From: Hansfordia pulvinata
Lineage: Eukaryota; Ascomycota; Sordariomycetes; Xylariales
DNA length: 64,000 bases
Assembly: GCA_006538405.1 (NCBI GenBank)
Contig: BJKQ01000008.1
Span: 1,612,001 to 1,676,000 of the forward strand
Direction: 5' to 3'
Made by a program: the position numbers and the translations under genes. Below the pieces are notes generated by a model, which ran no database searches, was not told where the DNA came from, and worked only from the letters and a program-made list of their open reading frames with translations. This document shows, piece after piece, positions 1 through 11,771 of this stretch (positions within the stretch are counted from its first letter, which is position 1; the number at the start of each line of letters is the position of its first letter).

Positions 1-26
1 ATCAGGCGACAACGCCAAAGTCCACC

Positions 27-1966
27 ATGAACCCTTACTCGGGAGGGCAAATCAAAGATTTCGATTTCGACCTCCCCCGCAGGCCTGTCGCAGCCCAACA
101 CTTGAGCCCTGCCGGTGGCCAGTCGCGATCCCAGTCTGAGAATGACAGCCGCAGCGTTAGCGAGGACTCCCGCCTACAAGACCCCAACCGCCACAGCCGC
201 GAATCCGATACGACCTCCAGCACCCGGCAGCAGGCATCGACCGAATCCTCAGCCGATACCAGCGCCAGTTCGGTGTCCGGCGGCCCCAACGATGCCTGCG
301 ACAGCCGCGGGGAGTCAGTCATTGAGGAACCCGGGCGCGAGGCGTCACCGGTGCCCCAGCTGCAGTATCATCACCAGTCTCTACTGCCGCGGACGAACAG
401 CGTGCCGCTAGAATCACAGTCCAGAAAGTCGTCGAGCACAGACATTGCCGAGCAGGGCATGGCTATCAACCGCCACTTGACGCCCAACAACAACCCTTAT
501 GTGCGTAGAACCTCGATGCAACGACCCGCGTCGTCCTACTCGGTCTACTCGGAGCGCGGGTTGTCTCCCAGCGGCCACGTGCGCGCCGCCTCTGCGCAAG
601 CCCGCAAGTCACCCGACAATAGGCCGCAGTCTTATGTGGAACTGCTCAACGTGCCGTATCCCCAGCCCGCCCCGGCCCCCATAACGCTCGACAACTCGCA
701 TTTGCGCAACAGCATCGGCGTGAACGCCTCTCTCCTCAGCGCGCAGAAGACCCTGGAGATGTACAGACAGAATGTCAAGAAGACGAACGACTTTTCCATC
801 CAATACTCGTTCGCGATTTTCCTCATATCCTCGGCGCAGGAGCAAGGTTTAACCTTCCACGAACCTTCCCGAGGCAAGAACAGCCCCAAGCCAGCCAATA
901 AGGAAGAAGGGGAGTCCTCGCCGATAGAGTTGGTGCGCGAAGCCAAAGTCATATTGACCAAGCTGGCCAATGGTGGTTATCCTTTCGCACAATACTACCT
1001 GGCCGATGGCTATGCGTCGGGCATATTTAACAAGGGCAAGGAGGATTACAACGCTGCTTTCCCTCTCTTCATCCTCGCCGCCAAGCACGGACACGCCGAA
1101 TCTGCCTTCCGCGCGGGATTGTGCTACGAGTTCGGCTGGGGCTGCCGCAAGGACCCCGCTAAAGCAGTTCAATACCTCAGGACAGCCGCTTCCAAGAACC
1201 ATCCGGGCGCCATGACGCGATTGGGCAAGGCGTGCTTGTCGGGAGACTTGGGGGAGAAGAGGTATCGAGAGGGCCTCAAGTGGCTGACACGCGCAACCGA
1301 GTCGGCGGATGCCATGTACAACGCAGCACCTTACCACCTGGGCTGCATGTATGAGACGGGCTATGGAGAAGACGTGTTCAAGGACGAGAGCTATGCGGCC
1401 GAGCTGTTCACCCAGGCTGCCGAGCTGGGCCACGCCGAAGCCAGCTTCCGCATGGGCGATGCCTACGAGCACGGCAAGCTCAACTGCCCGCGCGATCCTG
1501 CCCTGAGTGTTCATTTCTACACGGGCGCTGCCGAGGCAGGCCACGCCGCTGCCATGATGGGTCTTTGTGCTTGGTACATGGTCGGAGCGGACCCCATCAT
1601 GGAGAAGGATGAGGAGGAGGCCTACGAATGGGCGCGGCGATCAGCCGAGCAAGGTGAGTCGGTTCTTTCCACGGCGAATGCGCAAGATCCGTTGCTAACC
1701 AGAAACGCTCCACAGGCTTCGTCAAGGCAGAGTATGCAGTGGGTTACTTCACCGAGATGGGTATTGGCTGCCGAAGAGATGTTCTGGAGGCCAATGTCTG
1801 GTACGTCAAGGCCGCCGATTCTGGCGACGAACGTGCCAAGCAGAGGCTTGCCGCCATCCGTGCAGCTGTCAGTGGAGGCGGGGTGCCTATGGACGTTGCC
1901 CCGCCCCGCAACGCCAAGATGAGGAAGAGCCAGTCCAAGGACGACAAGGACTGCTTGGTAATGTGA
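27..1966 (+). CDS. chs4: Chs4/Skt5-like chitin synthase regulator with Sel1 repeats
   Basis: Two exons, 27..1653 and 1716..1966, with a 62-nt intron (GTGAGT donor, GCTAAC branch site at about 1694, CACAG acceptor), give 625 aa. Residues 1 to about 230 are Ser/Pro/Gln-rich and probably disordered. From about residue 300 to 600 there is a run of Sel1/TPR-like repeats (A-x-x-G-H-A-x-A-x-F-R-x-G type). The protein ends in Cys-Leu-Val-Met, a CaaX box of the kind farnesylated on yeast Chs4/Skt5. In that family the protein recruits and activates chitin synthase III at the plasma membrane. The intron matters: without it the frame runs on to 1922 and loses both the last Sel1 repeat and the CaaX box. 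The ATG at 27 has a good context (CCACC before it), but only 26 bases precede it, so an upstream exon outside the window cannot be excluded. The next gene, on the minus strand, converges on it. Confidence 0.88.
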
Positions 1967-4475
1967 AGACGCGGCTCGGGAGCCCGTGACGATCGACAGC
2001 ACGACATCAGCCACGCATGGACGAGAGCGGCGGTGCCAGATTGTTGAGAGGGGTTATATGGTAGGATGTCTTTGTCTTGCTCGCGTTGCTGCTTTTTGAA
2101 CGCGCTTTTGGAAACACGAGAGCAATACCATTTGCAAGTTTGAAAAGATCAAGACGGAGAGACTAAGAGGACGACAGAATGCATCGCTGCATACAAGAAA
2201 CGGCATGGGTACACCTTTTCCTTTGGTCACTTTGCTTTCTCGACGGGCGTGAGCATGTGCGCCTGTGGTTCCGGCTCCAGTTCCACCGCCGGGCCCACGA
2301 TATCTCATATCTCACATTTTTATTTGGGGCAGTTTGATGATTGCATGGCATTGCGCGCGTTCGTTTCCAAAAGACTTTCCCTCTCACGCGTCTCTGTCTC
2401 TCTCCGACCTCTCTGCGTGGCATAGGATATATATGTACATAGCCCCTCCACACCATTTCCTCAGTTTGGGTTCCGGCCAGTCCCCTGCGAAGAACCTCTG
2501 AAGGCTAATAATACACGACCAACCTAGACGGCAGTCACAGCTCATATAGCGATGTCCTGCTCCTAGAAGGCGTTTTTCCTCTGCTCTACATCGGCTCGCT
2601 TCTGGGGTGCCCGAAAACAGGAATGATCCCAGAAAGTTTTTTCTTCTTTGCTTTGATGGTCTCTGCACAATAGGAACCCAAGCATTTACTTACGATGGAC
2701 AGTCCCGCAGCTTTACACTGTGCTTGGCTTCAAGATTTTCCCTTCCTCGCCCAGCTGGTGAATGGCTGAGCTTCAGGAGGCGGAATAAGAACAACATGAT
2801 AAGCGCGAGGCGGTCATCGCGCATGGCGTGGCACAGCGTGGCATGCACGAGAGCAGGGGTGACCAGGACGCCTGGCTGGTGCCATGCTGCCCTGTCCCTT
2901 CGTTTCCGGGGTCTTGCTGGGCTCTCCTGTCCACCGATTCTTCAGCATCCTTGGAGGAACCCACCAACCCCACGAGACGCCGCCAAACCAGTGTCAGTCA
3001 AGTATTTCTCATCAACTTGGTAATGATATCCTCGAGATGCTGGGCTTGTTTGTCCACGGTGACCACCGCATCGCTCGGGTTCGGCTAGGGGCTCGAGCAC
3101 AGTCAGCCTTCAACGCCATATTAGCACGACCGTGACTTGATTCCGAGCGGCAAATTAAACTGCCCCCCCTCCCCCCGCTCCCTTCTCTTCTTCCTAGACG
3201 CGCACCTTTCAAGCTCGTGTGAGCTACCTAAGGCTTGCCTATGCGCCAGCAACCATGCACGGCAAGGTTCACTGCATGCGCCCAGACAGGCATATCGGTG
3301 CACGAAGCAACGAAACAGAGATCGAGTCTTGTGGCCCCCCCCCGTGTCCTCTCTGTGTTACTGCCAGTGCCGTGATCGCCACCGCGGGCCATTCCGCCCG
3401 GGACGGCGTGACCGCGAGCCACCAGCGGCTTCACGTCAATCCGCACCAGCCTCGTTGGGTGGGCGAGACAAGGGAGGAGGAAGGTGGCGAGACACTCGCC
3501 GTTCGCCGGTCTCGGGGTATTGGCAGGGATACGAGGGCAGCCGGGTAGATAGCTGCTTCGTGCTGCGGTGGATCACCTCCTGGCCCCCTCAGAAACATTA
3601 ATCCGCGAGGGGGGGAAGGGGGGGGGGGGGGGGGGGCGGGTGTGAAGCAGGTATCTAGTAGCACATGCTTTGCTCTCGCTTCGATGGTTCGAATCCGGTC
3701 GGACAGCAGACAGGCTAGGACTCCACGTCAGAGTAAGATGTGCAGGCCGAGACGATGTGATGGACATGAGATGCAGAGATACGGCTGTGTGGGCGTTGTC
3801 TCATAGGGCTTCTCGTATCGTACCGCCGGAGTCCACATAGTTGCCCGGCCGACTGTGGCCAAAGGCCTTTGGAGTTCACTATGTTGTCTTCAAATGGAGC
3901 GTCACAGCAAAAGCCTTTGAGTGGCCGAGCGGCAAGGCGGCTTCGAGTCGTGTCGAGTGGACTGGTTCGCGACGGCGATTGATGGACGTAAAGACAGAGC
4001 GAGGCCTTCGTTATGGCCTGTCACAACGGTCAAGTACGCCCAGTGTTCGCTCGTGTTCTCCGTGGACAAAATATGGATGGGATTTGATACTGCCAAGATC
4101 GTGCCATACACATGATGAAAACCGTGTCGATATTAAACGCGTGCATCGTCCAAGAAAAGAATGTCAAAATGTAATAACCCATACACGCTACGCCATGCCG
4201 TGACAAGATGTTGGTGGAAAACCAAAGGCCTTCAGGCCTTCGAGCTCAATGATAAGTGGTATGTGCCAAAAAGCAAGAACGCCTCATGTCATGTCGTAAG
4301 CGGGAAAACACAAGCAACGCGCGCGCGCTTCTAAGCAACCGGCAAGGCGCGCAACATCAGCCGTGGAATAAAAACAACCAACGCCCAGGGCGCAGAGCAA
4401 GAGCTTTTGTCGAGCTGAGCTTCACCCAAGCCTACCACCACCTCCCTCTATCCCGAATACCGAGGGAAGTGCTTC
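1967..4475. other. Convergent intergenic region
   Basis: About 2.5 kb between the 3' ends of the Chs4-like gene (+) and the polo kinase (-). No open frame here has a recognisable domain or a splice pattern that extends it. The region holds a 19-G tract at 3618-3636 and two tRNA-promoter-like fragments: a B-box-like GGTTCGAATCC at 3686-3696 and an A-box-like TGGCCGAGCGG at 3922-3932. They are in the wrong order and too far apart to belong to one tRNA. Confidence 0.6.
3618..3636. repeat. Poly-G tract (19 nt)
   Basis: Nineteen consecutive G residues on the plus strand, just after a separate 7-G run at 3609-3615. It lies in a convergent intergenic region. Its length as written may be unreliable, because long homopolymers are error-prone in sequencing. 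Confidence 0.9.
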
Positions 4476-7400
4476 TCAGGAGCTTTTCTTGCCTTCAATC
4501 TCTTCCCCAAGCTCTCCAGGCTTCCGGGGATCGACGACAGCGGAGTGGCGCTTGTCACCCCAACGAGCCCCAATGGTGACCCAGACGTGCTTAGAGGGTC
4601 CGCTATGAATGATTTCGCGGTGGCCCGTCCACATGAGCCTCTCCTCGCGGCCCATGCGGCTGTTGCCCAAGCCGCCGTTTCCAACCCATTCCTTCACAAT
4701 GGTCCTGATGAACTCGACCTTGCGACGGAAGTCATTGGCCGCGGGAATTCCCTGCAGCATGGGGTTGATGTCAGGCTTCTTCCGTGTAGTCGTGCGCGTG
4801 GCTGTGCGAATGGCGGGCTTGATGGAGAAGTTGAGAAGCGTCTGCAGGGGGTAAGAGAGAACGGCCCTTTCGTCCAGCGCAGTCTCGTCAAGCTCGCCTG
4901 TGCGGGCGAGTTTCTCAGCCGCCTCTTGTGGGAGATGCCAGAAGTGGCACCACGTTCCAGTGCCATCGAGCACAACCTTGGTGTGATCTGGGAAGTTGAA
5001 CTGCAGGTGGCCATCTGCAAAAACCCAGCAGCCAACATCGCCAATGCGTTGGTAGAAGGTGACGACGTCGCTAGGCGGCATCGTCTGCTTGGTGTCCTCG
5101 GCGCGCTGGACGAGACCGTCATCAGTAGCGTCTTGGTCCCGTCCATAAGCCATCATATAATTAGCAAATTTCTTCCAGAGGACCAAGTGTTCCCTCTTTC
5201 GGTAGTCGTAAATGTCTTGTCCGACGGGAACCTTGCCCAAGGACCCATCCGCGTTCTTGTCGATTTTGAACTGATTGGGATGGACAAAGACTGTGGTCAC
5301 GCCACTCTCGCCATTGTTCTCATAGAACTGGACCGATTGGCTCATCGGGACAATCTGGTGGCGGTCTTCGTACTGTCGGTCTTCCTTTCGGGAGCAGTGC
5401 CTCTCCGCATCCCGGACCAGGATGCACGAGGGTGGCAGCGAGACTGACTTTCCGCCCCTTCCACTGCCCAGTATGCTGCGAAGGACACAGCCAATGCTGC
5501 CGTCGTTGAGAATGTAGCCCAGTCCAAACTTGTTGGAATAGTCAACCCACTTGACCACAATATGCGGCGGCGCTGGTGTCTGGGTTCTGCTGCTGACAGT
5601 AGCCATTGACTTGGAGTTTAAGGAGCGCTCAAGTTCCGCTTGTAAGCGTCTCAGACGCTCAAGGATAATATCGGGCTTCGAGTCAGGCACAGCCATCTTT
5701 CGCTCAGTAGACGAGAAGAGGCTGCTCGTGGGCGCTTCTGTGAGTGACTGGGATCGTGCGTGGGTGTCGCGCGGCTTCTCAAAGGCTGCAGGTTTGGGCT
5801 CTCCGTTGGGCTTCGGTGGGCTTGGTTGGGTGACAATTGGCTGTACAGTGGCTGCTTTCTCAATAGGCCGAGTGGGTTTGATGGCCGGCCTGACCACAAG
5901 CTTGGAAGCCACATCGGCTGCGGTGGATGTCTGCGGGAGCTCTCGCTTGGTACGAGATCGCAAAGTTCCACTCGCGCACGGGGCACCCAACTCGTCCGCT
6001 GTTCGGGACCGGGTTGTGGTAGCAGGCCTGGCAGGCTTGCCTTGGGCGCGTTGTTGGGCGGCAAAGCTTTGGGGCGGGGCACGGAGAAGACCTGTCGACG
6101 TAGCTGGTTGTTGACTTTGGGTCTGCTCACTCTTCTGGGATGCTGAGTGGGCAGCTGGGAGTAGCGGTCCTTGTAGCAGACTTTGCTCTTTGCTGACTTC
6201 TTCGAAGGGGCGGTATACAACCCCTTCGGCTAGAGGGATGGCAGGCGTAAGTCCAGCCTTTTCTTCCAGGGCAACTTCTCGCCAGGTGCTCTTGCACACC
6301 CTCCTGTTCTGGCTCCACGGGCCGACCTCGCAAGCTTTGCAGAGTTCCTTCAGATTCCGCGAGTTTTGCGACACCATTTGTGGCGTCAAGTCGACGGCGT
6401 AAAACTGGTCGGCATCCGGTGGGCAGTCCCGCAGCTTCGAGGTCATCTCCTCCTGCAGAGGAACATGCCCGGAAACGAAGAAGTCGTGTTGCACAATATC
6501 ATCAGGGTCCGGTCTCTGGTCGGCATCCTGAAGCATCGTCGCAACAAGCTCTTTCGCCTCCTGGGAGATGTATTTGCTCGATGTTTCACTGGTGGGCCAC
6601 TCGTAGTCGCGGTTGCGGGCTCGGCGGTAGATTTCGTCTGTGGTCGAAGATTGGAAAGGGGGTTTCGAGGTGAGCATGGCAAACCTGTCATGACGTGGTC
6701 AGCCTGGTTACTTGTGCAGAGGGGTGCGGACAGCACCGGGGTCCCGCTTACAGTATAATGCCCAAGCTCCAAATGTCCACCATATGGTCGTGTCCTTTCT
6801 TTCCCTTCTCGAGAATCTCGGGAGCAATGTAGTTGGGGGTGCCGCAGAGTGTTGTCCGGCGAATTGTCTGCATGTCCTTTCCGGTGACAAGCAGGGCGGC
6901 TAGGCCGAAATCGCCAATTTTCGCGTTCATGTGGCGGTCGAGGAAGATATTTCCCATCTTCAGATCACGGTGGATGATCCCCTTCGCATGCATGTACTTG
7001 ATGGCACCGGCTATTTGGACCGAGTAGAATCGCGCCTCGGGCTCAGTCAGGCCTTTCCGGCGCTTGACCATGTCCATCAGCGACCCATTGGGGCACAGCT
7101 CCAGGACCAGGTATGTGGCCTCCTCAAAGGCGAATGCTCTTTGGAACTGAACGATGTTCTGCTGCCTCATCTTGGAGTGGATTTGGAGCTCAGTTTGAAA
7201 CTGCAAGGAGGTTCTTAGTACAAAGGCCTAGGTAGGAGTGAGGAGATCGACGGGGTATGGCATGAGAGAACGAACCTTCTGCTCCATCTTAGGAGGCATC
7301 TTGCTCTTCACGATCTTCAGGGCGTTTTTCCTGCGAGCACCAGGCATGAGTGCTTCATAGCAAATGGCAAAACCGCCCTTGCCGAGCAGCTTGCCAACCT

Positions 7401-7632
7401 GGTAGGACGCGCCATCCGGCCGATCGGCGCTGCAAGGCTCCGTGACCACGGGTGGTGGCGGAGGGGGATGGTCCTTGTCCTTCTGAGAGACCTTGGAGGC
7501 GAGAGCAGCCTTTACCTTGGCGGCATTGGGTGGAGGAGCGCGATTCGGCAGCTGGGCGTTAACATCTCGAGGAGTTAGAGCGTCCGAGTCGACGCTCTGC
7601 TTGGCGGTGGCAGCGGCCATTCGGTCCGCCAT
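4476..7632 (-). CDS. cdc5: Polo-like serine/threonine kinase (Cdc5/Plk1 family)
   Basis: Three coding exons on the minus strand, 7632..7276, 7200..6752 and 6684..4476, give 1004 aa. The introns are 75 and 67 nt and the phases close exactly. The kinase domain spans about residues 77-335: a glycine loop GKGGFA near 84, the ATP lysine K106 in ALKIV, catalytic HRDLKMGN with D198, DFG at 216-218, and a TLCGTPNYIAPE activation segment with T236 at the Plk1 T210 position. Two polo boxes follow, near 640-715 (WVDYSNKFGLGYILNDGS) and 800-880. The linker between kinase and polo boxes is long and Pro/Gln/Thr-rich. Family members control mitotic entry, septation and cytokinesis and act at spindle poles and the bud neck or septum. 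The start at 7632 is the first in-frame ATG after an apparent 5'UTR intron acceptor at 7723. Confidence 0.95.
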
Positions 7633-9254
7633 GAGATCGGCTGGTCGGCTGGGCTGGATGTCGTGTGTGGTTCCGTATATTAGAAGCTGTGGCGAATGAC
7701 GGAGTAGTGCCGTGGGTGACCGCTGCAAGAAATGGTCAGCAATGCTCGTCAGTTTCCAGGCCACGAGAAGGGGCGGCCAGATAGACAGCGCGGCGGAATG
7801 CGCCCGGTGCAGGTACCCAGGCAGGTCTGTTTATGCCTGGTCGTTTAGGCTGTAGAGGTTGCCATCGCGAGAGTCGCAGCGAGCTGTTACAAAGAGCTGC
7901 GTAGCGGCAATGGAGGGTCGCTGCTGGGAATGGAGCACACTCAACAACAAGAACTGGAAGAACTTACAGACTTGTCAGCAGCAGCATCAGAGGCAGAGGC
8001 AGAGACAGACGCTGGGCTGAGGCTCGAGTGGATGAGCAACGCAAAAGGCAGAGAACCAGAGACGGCGGTTGATGGTGTAGGAAGGTGAAGCAGGCAACAA
8101 AGCTTTGGAGAATGTCGGGTTGTATGCGTGCCTGCCCCAGGACTTTGGATGGGTCGTCACGCGTCCTCGAGAGCCGTGCTTTCCTCTTTGTCAAGCTATT
8201 GGAACTTCTCCGTACAAATGCATGTACTTGCGAAGTGGGCATGCAGAAGCTTGGGTGTACACCGAAGTATCACGCCGTCTTGAAAAGCCGCGCGTTGTAC
8301 GCGGGGGGTACTCTGGGGGACGCAGATGAGTGGGTGTGCTCCGTTGACATCTCGTCAATACACAGGTACCGATCCCGGTATGGGTGGAAATTGCTGGGGC
8401 CAATCAGCTGTTGTCTGTGTTGCTTCTCGCGTTCGCTGGGCAACCACTACTTCCCCCTTTGCGCTTAACCATTCTTGCCACAAGCCCCATATCTCGTCCT
8501 AGCTGAGCAGCCTCGGGAGCGATCGCCCCTATCTAGCGCACCCCTCCACGCCTTCCTACCGCTTTCAATGGAGGAACTTGATTGCTGCGCTACTGGCCAC
8601 GCTTCGTACAAGTACCGACTACTCTCTGCAAAGGAGACTACTTGATTTCACCTTTCGAGGTTGGCTGCGACCACCACACTCGTATGGGCCTTTGGTCAAC
8701 TCAATCGATAAGAGCTCTCGTACGAGTACGCAAGTTACGGAGACAGAGATCACGAAACCGTGCCCGGGCCGTACCATCCAGTGTGCAGAGATTTAAGTTC
8801 CGGTACTTCAGGTACGAGCATTTAGGTAGGTGTAGGAACGGTAGCTTTCATGTTCAGCAGTACGACTGGGATACGCCACCTGCCTCAAAGCCCGGGTGGG
8901 CCGTGACTCAGCATCGCGAATGCCGTCAGCTCTGTCCCTCGTTTTCCTCTTGGTGCCTCAACCCTCGCGGGACGCACGGAACAAGCCCCAGAGCCTCCCT
9001 CCCACCAACTGAGGCATTGTCCCCATATGTCCACTCTTTGTTAAGCCAGAACGGCCTCCTATTAGGCTCCTCTGTTATATTTATGGTTGCCCGCTTCGCT
9101 GCACTTCAATTGCCATTTTCCTGGTCGCCACCTGCGCAGCCCCTCACGTCATCGCACCTCAACATTTCGCGCTTTCGACACTGAGCCTCGACAACCGCCC
9201 AGTCCCCTCCGCTCAACTCGACTCTTCTCCTCGCGCGGCTGCCGACTTTACACA
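7633..9254. promoter_or_regulatory. Divergent intergenic region between polo kinase and OPA3 genes
   Basis: About 1.6 kb separates the two divergent start codons, so it must hold both promoters, the probable 5'UTR intron of the kinase and both leaders. The OPA3 side, about 9110-9254, is CT-rich, as expected of a fungal transcription start region. No gene was found inside it. Short open frames on both strands have no recognisable domain. Confidence 0.55.
7723..7967 (-). other. Probable 5'UTR intron of the polo kinase gene
   Basis: Read on the minus strand, a strong donor (TCTGTAAGTTC) starts at 7967, and a GCTGAC branch site with a TTCTTGCAG acceptor ends at 7723. Removing the 245 nt places the kinase start codon 90 nt downstream of the junction, with no in-frame ATG between. 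This is inferred from splice signals only; transcript data would settle it. Confidence 0.5.
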
Positions 9255-10006
9255 ATGGTCGCGCTACCTCTTTTCAAGTTGGCGACGCTCTTCGTTCGCC
9301 ACATATCCAAATACGGCGCCGTATGACTACCACACTGCCCTGCCTTCCCCTCCACCGCACCCCTCTTGTCTTGCTGACTGTCCCGCAGAATCGTATCAAG
9401 CACCAAGCCCACGAGCACCCCTCCTTCCGCGCCTTCGCCGCCAAGTATGGCCAGTACATGCACCAGATCAACATGCGTCTGTCCGTCGTCTCGATGCGCA
9501 ATGCCGATGCCGAATCCAAGGCCCGCGAAAAGGCCGAAACCCCGACTGTCCCTACCAAAGAGCAAGTCGACAAGCAAGAAGCCGTGCGTCAGAAGCATGG
9601 AGGGACGGCCAAGGAACACCGCGCCCGCCGCCAGATCCCCCTCGTCAGTGTCTGGAAACGCAAGTTTCGCCCCCTGCCCGAGGCCAAGGCCGTCGACCTA
9701 TTTGCCGACGTCATTGGCGATGCCTTTATTCTCGGGGTCGCGGGCGCCATCATCATCTACGAATCCTGGAAATCGTCACAGAAACCCGACGTCAATGCCG
9801 ACAAGATCAAGGACCTGAGCCGCCGTCTGGAAGAGCTCGATCAGAGGGAGAGGCGACTGGCTAAGTCGGAGCAAGACTACCAGACTCGTGTCGCAGTTAT
9901 CGAGGAGGCTTTGAGGGCTTTGAAAGACCCCAAGACCAAGCAGTCCGTTCTGCCTCCTGCCTCTCCCGAGGAGCTCGCTGCCCCTGTTGCCTCTCCCCTA
10001 GCGTGA
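9255..10006 (+). CDS. OPA3: OPA3-like mitochondrial protein
   Basis: Two exons, 9255..9320 and 9389..10006, are joined across a 68-nt intron (GTATGA donor, GCTGAC branch, CCGCAG acceptor) and give 227 aa. The first exon encodes the amphipathic N-terminus (MVALPLFKLATLFVRHISKYGA), followed directly by NRIKHQAHEHPSFR and KYGQYMHQINMRL, the core signature of the OPA3 family. A hydrophobic segment near residues 135-150 (DAFILGVAGAIIIYE) and a charged coiled coil near 165-205 (LSRRLEELDQRERRL) complete the usual architecture. OPA3 proteins associate with mitochondrial membranes; their biochemical role is unsettled. Starting at 9255 restores the expected first helix, which the uninterrupted frame through the intron would lose. 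It is divergent from the polo kinase gene. Confidence 0.92.
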
Positions 10007-10962
10007 TGACCTGGAAAAGAGTCGGCGCGGGGCCGTGTAAGAAAGGTACCGGGCATCTGGGCCGTTCAGTTTACTCACTCTGCAGGCATGGGCCCTCGAT
10101 ATTTCGGATGTACATTGGTTCCATATAGCGACTGGGGTGTTTGGCGTTTCTTTGATAGATACCATGGAGGATGCTTGACCCAGGGGTTGTCAGGCAAGGC
10201 GATGGGCTTTTTTGTGTGGACAGATCACCGTGTCGTACGCACCGGGTGTACCCCATAGATTTCTTGAGTAAGAAGTGTACCTATATATGAGCAGCTCATC
10301 TCCAGCGCCCTCAGCCTCCACCGTTGACGAAGAGGATTTGACGCCCGTTTCCAAGTGACTGCACGCCTGCCACCTGGAACTCTGAACTCGTAGAGCGCAC
10401 CTAGCACGCAGGTAGGAGGGTTATTGGCAAAACTCTCAGTTGCCCTTAATAAGCAGGGTCATGTAAATTGAGAGTTGGTCGGATCAGAATTAGACTCGGT
10501 AAGGTACACGTACCTACACCTACCTATGTTCAAACCACCCCAGGCAAGCTGGCCCCGATACCAGGCTGAAATTGAAGTGATACCCGACTGAATAGAGCAG
10601 TCCACCAAGTTACCTACCTACCTCCTTGTATACATGTATTCGCGGCACAGGTAGGCCTTCTTTTCCGCCGCTTTATCTGGTCTGCCGCCTGATTCTTGGT
10701 TCATGCGCGCCTCCAAGTGGGAACTGGAGTGCCTTGGGCAAGAGCGTTGGGCCAGGGTCGCAGGGAAGGTGCAAGCCTTCATCGACTGCCCTTTGAGGCA
10801 TGCGCACAACTTTTACCGCCAAATTGAATAGGGCACGTCCATCACTTTTCCCTCACCACATGAAGCACTTTACCTCGACGACATCCCACAAAAACCTCAA
10901 CCATTGGTGGTGGCACCCGACAACAAGTCTTCGAGATCCGGCCTCTCGAAAAAACGCGAAGC
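10007..10962. other. Intergenic region
   Basis: About 950 nt between the OPA3-like gene and the unrecognised gene starting at 10963, both on the plus strand. It should contain the 3'UTR of the first and the promoter of the second. It is rich in ACCTACCTA-type runs, for example at 10509-10526 and 10612-10623. No gene seen. Confidence 0.55.
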
Positions 10963-11771
10963 ATGCCCACATATCACGTCTGCTCGTCACTCCGCGAGCG
11001 ACCTGACTGGGCTCCTCTGGTCCCACTGCTGTTGAACAGCAAGCAGTCTCAGTGGAAAGGTGACCACGACACTGGATAACTTGAACTGACCGAAGGCAAA
11101 GCTAACTGGCCCATTTAGCAGCTGATCTGGTCACCCATGACGCCGCGCTCCCTTTACCTCAACCCCACGGCACAGCCCTGCGCACGCTGCGTATCATATT
11201 CTTGACGTCGGAGCAAATTGGCACAGAGATGACTCGGTCCAGAGTCGAGCGGCTCCATCACGTGAATGGCGGCAGGGACGTCGCTATTGTGCTTCTGCAC
11301 AGAGAGACACCCGCCGGGGAGACGTCAACGAACGCCCTGATGAGATTTCAACTCAAGTAAGTACCTAGATTATAGCTTGATGTCACTTCACGTCACCATC
11401 CCTCTTCTCAACTCTGCATGCGCTAATGGGGCAGAGACAAAGGCCTTATGGGCAGCTTTGAAATGCCAGTCATCATCGTCCCTTCGATCAATGTGATACA
11501 ATCCAGCGTCTTGGACTTCCACCGCGAGCTCTTCACGTCTGGCAGGGCCCAGAAAGCGCCAGATCCAGTCCAGGCCCTTCTTACTTACTGCACCGTGGCG
11601 CCGAGGCTTTCTGAACATGGAGTCCACGTACTCACGGATCTCAGCAGGAGCTTCTCCGACTTGGCAAGCAAAATGAGCTCGCCAAGCGGCCGCGCGGAAG
11701 TTGGAGGATACCTCGGCGACGAGTCGGACGAGTTCGTGGCATTTTGGGAACAAGAACATCTTGTCGAGTAG
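10963..11771 (+). CDS. Conserved-looking protein of unknown function, three exons
   Basis: I do not recognise the family. The model joins 10963..11059, 11119..11356 and 11435..11771 and gives 223 aa. The introns are 59 nt (GTGACC donor, GCTAAC branch, TTTAG acceptor) and 78 nt (GTAAGT donor, GCTAAT branch, GGGCAG acceptor), and all phases agree. The protein starts MPTYHVCSSLRERPDW. It has alternating hydrophobic strands and helices (LRTLRIIFLTSEQIG, DVAIVLLHRE, FEMPVIIVPSINVI), which suggests a compact alpha/beta fold, and it ends in an acidic tail. There is no signal peptide or membrane segment. The splice signals and uninterrupted hydrophobic pattern across the junctions argue for a real gene. 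A 249-aa open frame on the opposite strand (11388-12137) looks like its shadow. Confidence 0.6.

Noticed and set aside
849..1544. 231-codon minus-strand frame
   Set aside because: Antisense to the Sel1-repeat region of the Chs4-like gene.
4545..5447. 300-codon plus-strand frame
   Set aside because: Antisense to the polo-box region of the polo kinase; no family features.
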